DNA from: Rubrivivax sp.
GTDB taxonomy: Bacteria > Pseudomonadota > Gammaproteobacteria > Burkholderiales > Burkholderiaceae_C
Direction of reading: 5' to 3'
NCBI GenBank assembly: GCA_027490215.1
Contig: JAIXYO010000017.1
Location: forward strand, 36,145 to 100,144
DNA length: 64,000 nt
Below, in pieces: positions 60,379 through 64,000 of the stretch. Both the position numbers and the translations under genes were made by a program. The notes below the pieces were generated by a model, which was not told the DNA's origin, did not search any database, and worked only from the letters and a program-made list of their open reading frames with translations. Positions within the stretch are counted from its first letter, which is position 1. Every line of letters starts with the position of its first letter.

Positions 60379-62568
60379 TCAGAGGTGGCGCGTTTGCTGC
60401 TGCCACAGGTTGGCGTAGATCTCGCAGCGCGGCAGCAGCTCGGCATGCTTGCCCGCATCCACGATGCGCCCGCGCTGCATGACCACGATGGCGTCAGCCC
60501 CGGTCAGCGTTGACATGCGGTGCGACACGATGATCACCGTGCGCCCCTTGGCGATTTGCGCCAGGTTGTCCAGAAAGATCGCCTCAGACTCCGGGTCGAG
60601 CGCACTCGCGGCTTCATCGAGGATCAGGATGCGGGGCTGCGGCAGCAGCGTGCGGGCAATCGCCAGGCGCTGGCGCTGACCGCCTGAAAGATTCGAGCCG
60701 CCTTCTTCGAGCACCGTGTCGTAGCCCTGCGGCAGCCGCTCGATGAACTCGTCTGCCCCCGACAACCTGGCTGCGGCCACGATGGCTTCGAGCGGCGCGC
60801 CGGGCTGCGTCATCGAGATGTTGTCGCGCACACTGCCGTGAAACAAAAAGCTGTCTTGCAGCACCACGCCGATCGAGCTGCGCAAATGGCGCAGGTCCAT
60901 CTGCCGCAGGTCAGCCCCGTCGATGCGCACCACGCCTTCTTGCACCGAGTACATGCCTTGCAGCAGCCGCGTGAGCGTGGTCTTGCCCGAGCCGCTGCGC
61001 CCGACCACGCCCACCACCTTGCCCGGCGGGATGGTGAAGGTGATGCGGTCGAGCGCCGGCGATGCGCTGCCCGGGTAGCGAAAGGTCACTTCATCGAACT
61101 CGATGCGGCCGTTCACCTCGGGCTTCAGACCGCCTTCGCGTGAGCCCTCGCGCGGCGCGTCCATGATCTGCGCAAGCAGCCGCACCGACAGCGAGGCCTC
61201 CTGGTACTCGTGGATCAAGCTGATGATCTGCACCAGCGGCGAGGTGACACGCCCGGCCAGCATCTGAAAGGCGATCAGCGCGCCGATCGACAGCTCGTGC
61301 TGGATCACGAGATGAGCGCCGATGGCGATCACGCTGACCTGCATGAGCTTCTCCAGCAGGGACACGGTCGCATTGGCGCCCGCCGAGAGGCGCCCGAGGT
61401 AGAAGTTCATCTCGACCGCTTCTTCGGAGCGGTCGTCCCAGTGGGCCTGGCGCAGCGGCTCGGCGGCCATGGTCTTGATGGCACGCATGCCCTGAATGGA
61501 TTCGATCAGCAACGCCTGGCGGTGGCCTTCGACCTCTTGCAGCGCAAGCAGCCGTCGCCTGAAGGCCGGCACCAGCACCGCCACGATGAGCCCGATGAAC
61601 GCCGCAAAACCCAGCACCACCGCCGCGAGCGTGGGTGAGTAGAAGAACAGGATCGGCAAGAACACCAGCAGCGCCGTGGCGTCGAGCACTGTGGTGAACA
61701 GCTTGCCGGTCAGGAACTGCCTGATGCGCTCGGCCTGCTGCATGTTGCGTGCGATGACGCCGGCCGAACCCGACTCAAAAAACGTGATGGGCAGCGACAG
61801 CAACCGCGCAAAGGTGGCGCGCACCAGCCGCAGGTCGATGCGCTGCGTGGCGTCGATCAGCAGGTACTGGCGCAAGAAGGTGAACGCACCTTCGAACAAG
61901 ATGGCCAGCACCACGCCGGCCACCAGCGCAAACAGCGTCGAGCCGGTCTCGTGGGGCACCACGCGGTCGATCACCAGCTGCAAGAAGATCGGGATCGCCA
62001 GCGCCAGCACGTGCAGCAAAAAGGCCGCCAGCGCGATGTCCCGGAAATTCTTGCGCTCGAGCCACAGCTGCGGGATGAACCAGCGCAGCCCGAACGGCTG
62101 CGATTCGTCCATGGCCGAGTAGCGCCTGCTGAGCAACAGCGCCTCGCCGCTCCATACCGACGCCACCGCGTCCAGCGGCAGTTGCAGCACCAAACCGGCC
62201 GGCCGTGCCAGCGGATCGCGCACCAGCAGCAGCACGCCCGCCTCGGTGCGGGTGCGGCCCACCAGCAGCACGAAGTTGCCGTTCTTCAGCCGCAAGATGG
62301 CGGGCAGGCGGGCCTCGATCTCGTCGAGCCTGCCAGCATCGCCTTGCCACGGGCGCGGTCGCAGGCCGTGCTCGGTGGCCAGCGCCGCCAGCCATGCCAC
62401 ACCGGCATCGGGTGTGCGATCGGCCAGAGACTGCCGCAGGTCGCGCGTGTTGACGGCCAGCCGGTGGTGCTCGGCGGCCCAGGCCAGGCAGGCGCAGCCC
62501 GAACCCACCGGGTCGATTTCTGTGGCGTCGGTCGGGATCTGTGGGTTGTCGTTCATGGGGGCGCTCAC
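60379..62568 (-). CDS. Type I secretion ABC exporter with C39-like domain
   Basis: This is a 729-residue HlyB/LapB-type exporter. The N-terminal C39-like domain (about 15-150) keeps DPLARPAG but has NFVLL where active peptidases have the catalytic histidine (HFVVL), so it should bind rather than cut its substrate, as for RTX proteins. Six membrane helices (about 170-440) precede the ATPase domain (about 495-729): Walker A GVVGRSGSGKTTLTRLL, signature LSGGQRQRLAIAR, Walker B ILILDEAASALDPES and H-loop VSHRM. The GTG start overlaps the glycosyltransferase stop (GTGA, 62565-62568). Confidence 0.93.
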   Translation of the reverse strand: MSAPMNDNPQIPTDATEIDPVGSGCACLAWAAEHHRLAVNTRDLRQSLADRTPDAGVAWLAALATEHGLRPRPWQGDAGRLDEIEARLPAILRLKNGNFVLLVGRTRTEAGVLLLVRDPLARPAGLVLQLPLDAVASVWSGEALLLSRRYSAMDESQPFGLRWFIPQLWLERKNFRDIALAAFLLHVLALAIPIFLQLVIDRVVPHETGSTLFALVAGVVLAILFEGAFTFLRQYLLIDATQRIDLRLVRATFARLLSLPITFFESGSAGVIARNMQQAERIRQFLTGKLFTTVLDATALLVFLPILFFYSPTLAAVVLGFAAFIGLIVAVLVPAFRRRLLALQEVEGHRQALLIESIQGMRAIKTMAAEPLRQAHWDDRSEEAVEMNFYLGRLSAGANATVSLLEKLMQVSVIAIGAHLVIQHELSIGALIAFQMLAGRVTSPLVQIISLIHEYQEASLSVRLLAQIMDAPREGSREGGLKPEVNGRIEFDEVTFRYPGSASPALDRITFTIPPGKVVGVVGRSGSGKTTLTRLLQGMYSVQEGVVRIDGADLRQMDLRHLRSSIGVVLQDSFLFHGSVRDNISMTQPGAPLEAIVAAARLSGADEFIERLPQGYDTVLEEGGSNLSGGQRQRLAIARTLLPQPRILILDEAASALDPESEAIFLDNLAQIAKGRTVIIVSHRMSTLTGADAIVVMQRGRIVDAGKHAELLPRCEIYANLWQQQTRHL

Positions 62569-63788
62569 ACCGGCGCGTTCATCAGTTCGCTCAGCACCTG
62601 GCGGTACCGAGGTAGCGTGACGCGCCGCAGATCACAGCGCTCGACCGCCGTGGCGCGTGCGCGCTCACGCAGGGCGTGGTCCGTTCTGCGGCCGTCGAGC
62701 GTGGTGCCGATGGTGCGCGCCAGGGCATCGGCGTCGAAGAAGTCCACCAGCGTGCCGTTGACGCCGTGCTCCACAAAGTCCTGCACCGGCCGGGTGGCGC
62801 TGCCGATCACGTGGCAGCCCGCGCTCATGGCCTCCAGGCAGCTCCACGACAGCACGAACGGGTAGGTGAGGTACACGTGCGCCGCTGACACCTTGAGCAC
62901 GTTCAAAAACTGGGCGTAAGGCAAGCGCCCCAGAAAGTGCACACGCGCGGCATCGATGCGGCCTTGCACCTCGTCGAGGTAGATCTGCTTCCAGGTCTTG
63001 CCTGCAGGGGCTTGCGCACCGTAGCTGACCGAGTCGCCGCCGACGATCAGCACCTGCGCGTTGGGCTGTGCGGCCAGCACGGCCGGCAAGGCGCGCATGA
63101 ACACGTGGTAGCCGCGGTACGGCTCGAGGTTACGGCTGACGAAGGTGACCACCGGGTCGCCCGCGCGCAGCACGGTGCCATCGGGCAGGCGCACCGCAGC
63201 CTGGGCGTCGGGCGTCGCCGCGTCGGTGTCGATGCCATCAAACAGCTCGATCACCCGCGGCTGGAAAGCCACTGGCAGGCATTCTCGCTGCCAGGCCGTG
63301 GGTGCGATGCCCAGGTCCATCGAGTTCATCGCCGACAGCAGCGAGGCGTTCTTGACGTGCAGCCGCGCGCCCGGCAACGCACCCGTCCCCGGAAACTCGG
63401 GGTCGAACCCCACATCGCCCCCCTGGGCCCGGTAGAAATACTCCAGCAGGCACACCAGCCGGCAGGCCGGCCACACGTCCTTGATGAACAGCGCCTCGCC
63501 CCAGCCCGGGTTGGCGATCACCAGATCGGGCACGAAGCCCGCCTTGCGCAACTCGATCATCGCCAGCGCTGCGGCCTCGCCGCGGATGACCTTGACCTCG
63601 AAGTCCTGCGTCAGCATCTGTACGCCAGCAGGCAAGGTGCGCTTGGGCTGATAGGTGTGCAGCGTGACGCCCGGGCACGGCTGGCGGTTGATGGCCAGCG
63701 CGTGCACGTCATGCCCCGCAGCCACCAGGGCCGGCGCGAGGTGCCTGAACTGTCCGGGGAAGTTCTGGTGAACGAAGAGGATCTTCAA
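62565..63788 (-). CDS. Glycosyltransferase (GT4-like, GT-B fold) in the secretion operon
   Basis: This is a 407-residue cytoplasmic glycosyltransferase. The N-terminal Rossmann half opens MKILFVHQNFPGQFRHLAPA. The C-terminal half has VTFVSRNLEPYRGYHVFMRA (the GT4 RxxxxxKG-like site, here EPYRGY), ARVHFLGRLPYAQFLNVLK and the nucleotide-sugar loop LSWSCLEAMSAGCHVIGS. The start is a TTG without a visible ribosome site, 20 nt after the stop of the secreted-protein gene, so coupling to that gene is likely. Donor sugar and acceptor are unknown. The acceptor may be the type I substrate itself. Confidence 0.88.
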   Translation of the reverse strand: MKILFVHQNFPGQFRHLAPALVAAGHDVHALAINRQPCPGVTLHTYQPKRTLPAGVQMLTQDFEVKVIRGEAAALAMIELRKAGFVPDLVIANPGWGEALFIKDVWPACRLVCLLEYFYRAQGGDVGFDPEFPGTGALPGARLHVKNASLLSAMNSMDLGIAPTAWQRECLPVAFQPRVIELFDGIDTDAATPDAQAAVRLPDGTVLRAGDPVVTFVSRNLEPYRGYHVFMRALPAVLAAQPNAQVLIVGGDSVSYGAQAPAGKTWKQIYLDEVQGRIDAARVHFLGRLPYAQFLNVLKVSAAHVYLTYPFVLSWSCLEAMSAGCHVIGSATRPVQDFVEHGVNGTLVDFFDADALARTIGTTLDGRRTDHALRERARATAVERCDLRRVTLPRYRQVLSELMNAPV

Positions 63789-63808
63789 AGGAACATTCAG
63801 CCAAAAAC

Positions 63809-64000
63809 CTACGCGCCAAGCACGAAGTCAGAACTCTTGAACCCCGTCGGTTTGTTGCTCAGCGTGGCCAACTGCGTGGCAGCACCTGAGCGATTGCCGT
63901 CCGAATCGAAGCTGAGCACGCCGGTGGTGGTGCTGTAGACAAACGCTGCTGCCGTGGTGCTCGGGCTTCCGTTGATCACGAGATTGGCTCCCGCGCCAGC
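63809..64000 (-). CDS. C-terminal end of a type I-secreted RTX/calcium-binding-like protein (partial)
   Basis: These are the last 63 codons of a protein that continues past the right edge. The sequence (NLVINGSPSTTAAAFVYSTT, then TGVLSFDSDGNRSGAATQLA and ending SSDFVLGA) has the FxYxTxTGxLxFDxDGxG...A...ATL pattern and hydrophobic xSDF end seen at the C-termini of hemolysin-type calcium-binding and adhesin proteins that use type I secretion. It is immediately upstream, in transcription order, of the glycosyltransferase, exporter and adaptor genes. It is therefore the obvious export substrate. Size and repeats lie outside the window. Confidence 0.8.
   Translation of the reverse strand, partial: AGAGANLVINGSPSTTAAAFVYSTTTGVLSFDSDGNRSGAATQLATLSNKPTGFKSSDFVLGA

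Overview
The window looks like chromosomal DNA of a high-GC, flagellated, polyhydroxyalkanoate-using betaproteobacterium, most likely Burkholderiales. The evidence is family content and strong GC bias at third codon positions: an intracellular PHB depolymerase, a stand-alone heptose-7-phosphate kinase (HldA), a lone RnfB next to nth, a flgBCDEFGHIJKL cluster with divergent flgA-flgM-flgN, and a DUF3717-DUF1289 fusion. I assign no species.

Layout. 1-3 kb (minus strand): the livHMGF branched-chain amino-acid ABC transporter, cut at livF by the window edge. 3-15.4 kb: signalling. An Hpt / REC-PAS-GGDEF-EAL / diguanylate cyclase operon is followed by a membrane histidine kinase, a giant soluble multi-PAS HisKA_2 kinase with an ANTAR response regulator, and an HDOD protein. 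15.4-28 kb: flagellar rod, hook, rings and hook-filament junction genes, with a sigma-28-type promoter in front of flgM. 28-37.5 kb: a lipoprotein coupled to an AI-2E-family permease, an LpxH-like phosphoesterase, ppk-sixA (polyphosphate and phosphohistidine), a SOUL protein, uvrB and an aromatic aminotransferase. 37.8-44 kb: phaZ, then a translationally coupled rnfB - radical SAM - nth run, an FKBP and a transglutaminase-like protein. 44-46.5 kb: a receiver-only protein and a divergent NarL-type two-component pair. 46.7-48.8 kb: small envelope and stress-type proteins (DUF1328, ElaB/YqjD-like, a holin-like membrane protein, a BON lipoprotein). 48.8-57.3 kb: RhlE helicase, bestrophin, HtrA-type protease, ada-alkB alkylation repair, hldA, a ComEA-like protein and a YchJ-like protein.

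At 57.29 kb lies tRNA-Ala(CGC). Beyond it the content changes to accessory genes: a class II Fic AMP-transferase and a type I secretion operon in the order RTX-like substrate (C-terminal end only), glycosyltransferase, ABC exporter with a degenerate C39 domain, HlyD adaptor. This resembles the start of a tRNA-associated island.

Most interesting leads: (1) the fic promoter, whose 17-bp -35/-10 spacer is exactly one palindrome, with a second inverted repeat sharing its TGTCG half-sites just upstream; (2) a glycosyltransferase inside the type I secretion operon, directly after the substrate gene; (3) the coupled rnfB - radical SAM - nth run with a CX4CX2C cluster motif; (4) four unrelated genes (flgA, ppk, a histidine kinase, ada) with a TAnnnT box exactly at -12 to -7 of the ATG and no Shine-Dalgarno, suggesting leaderless mRNAs. 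I see no CRISPR array, insertion sequence, rRNA or intact prophage.
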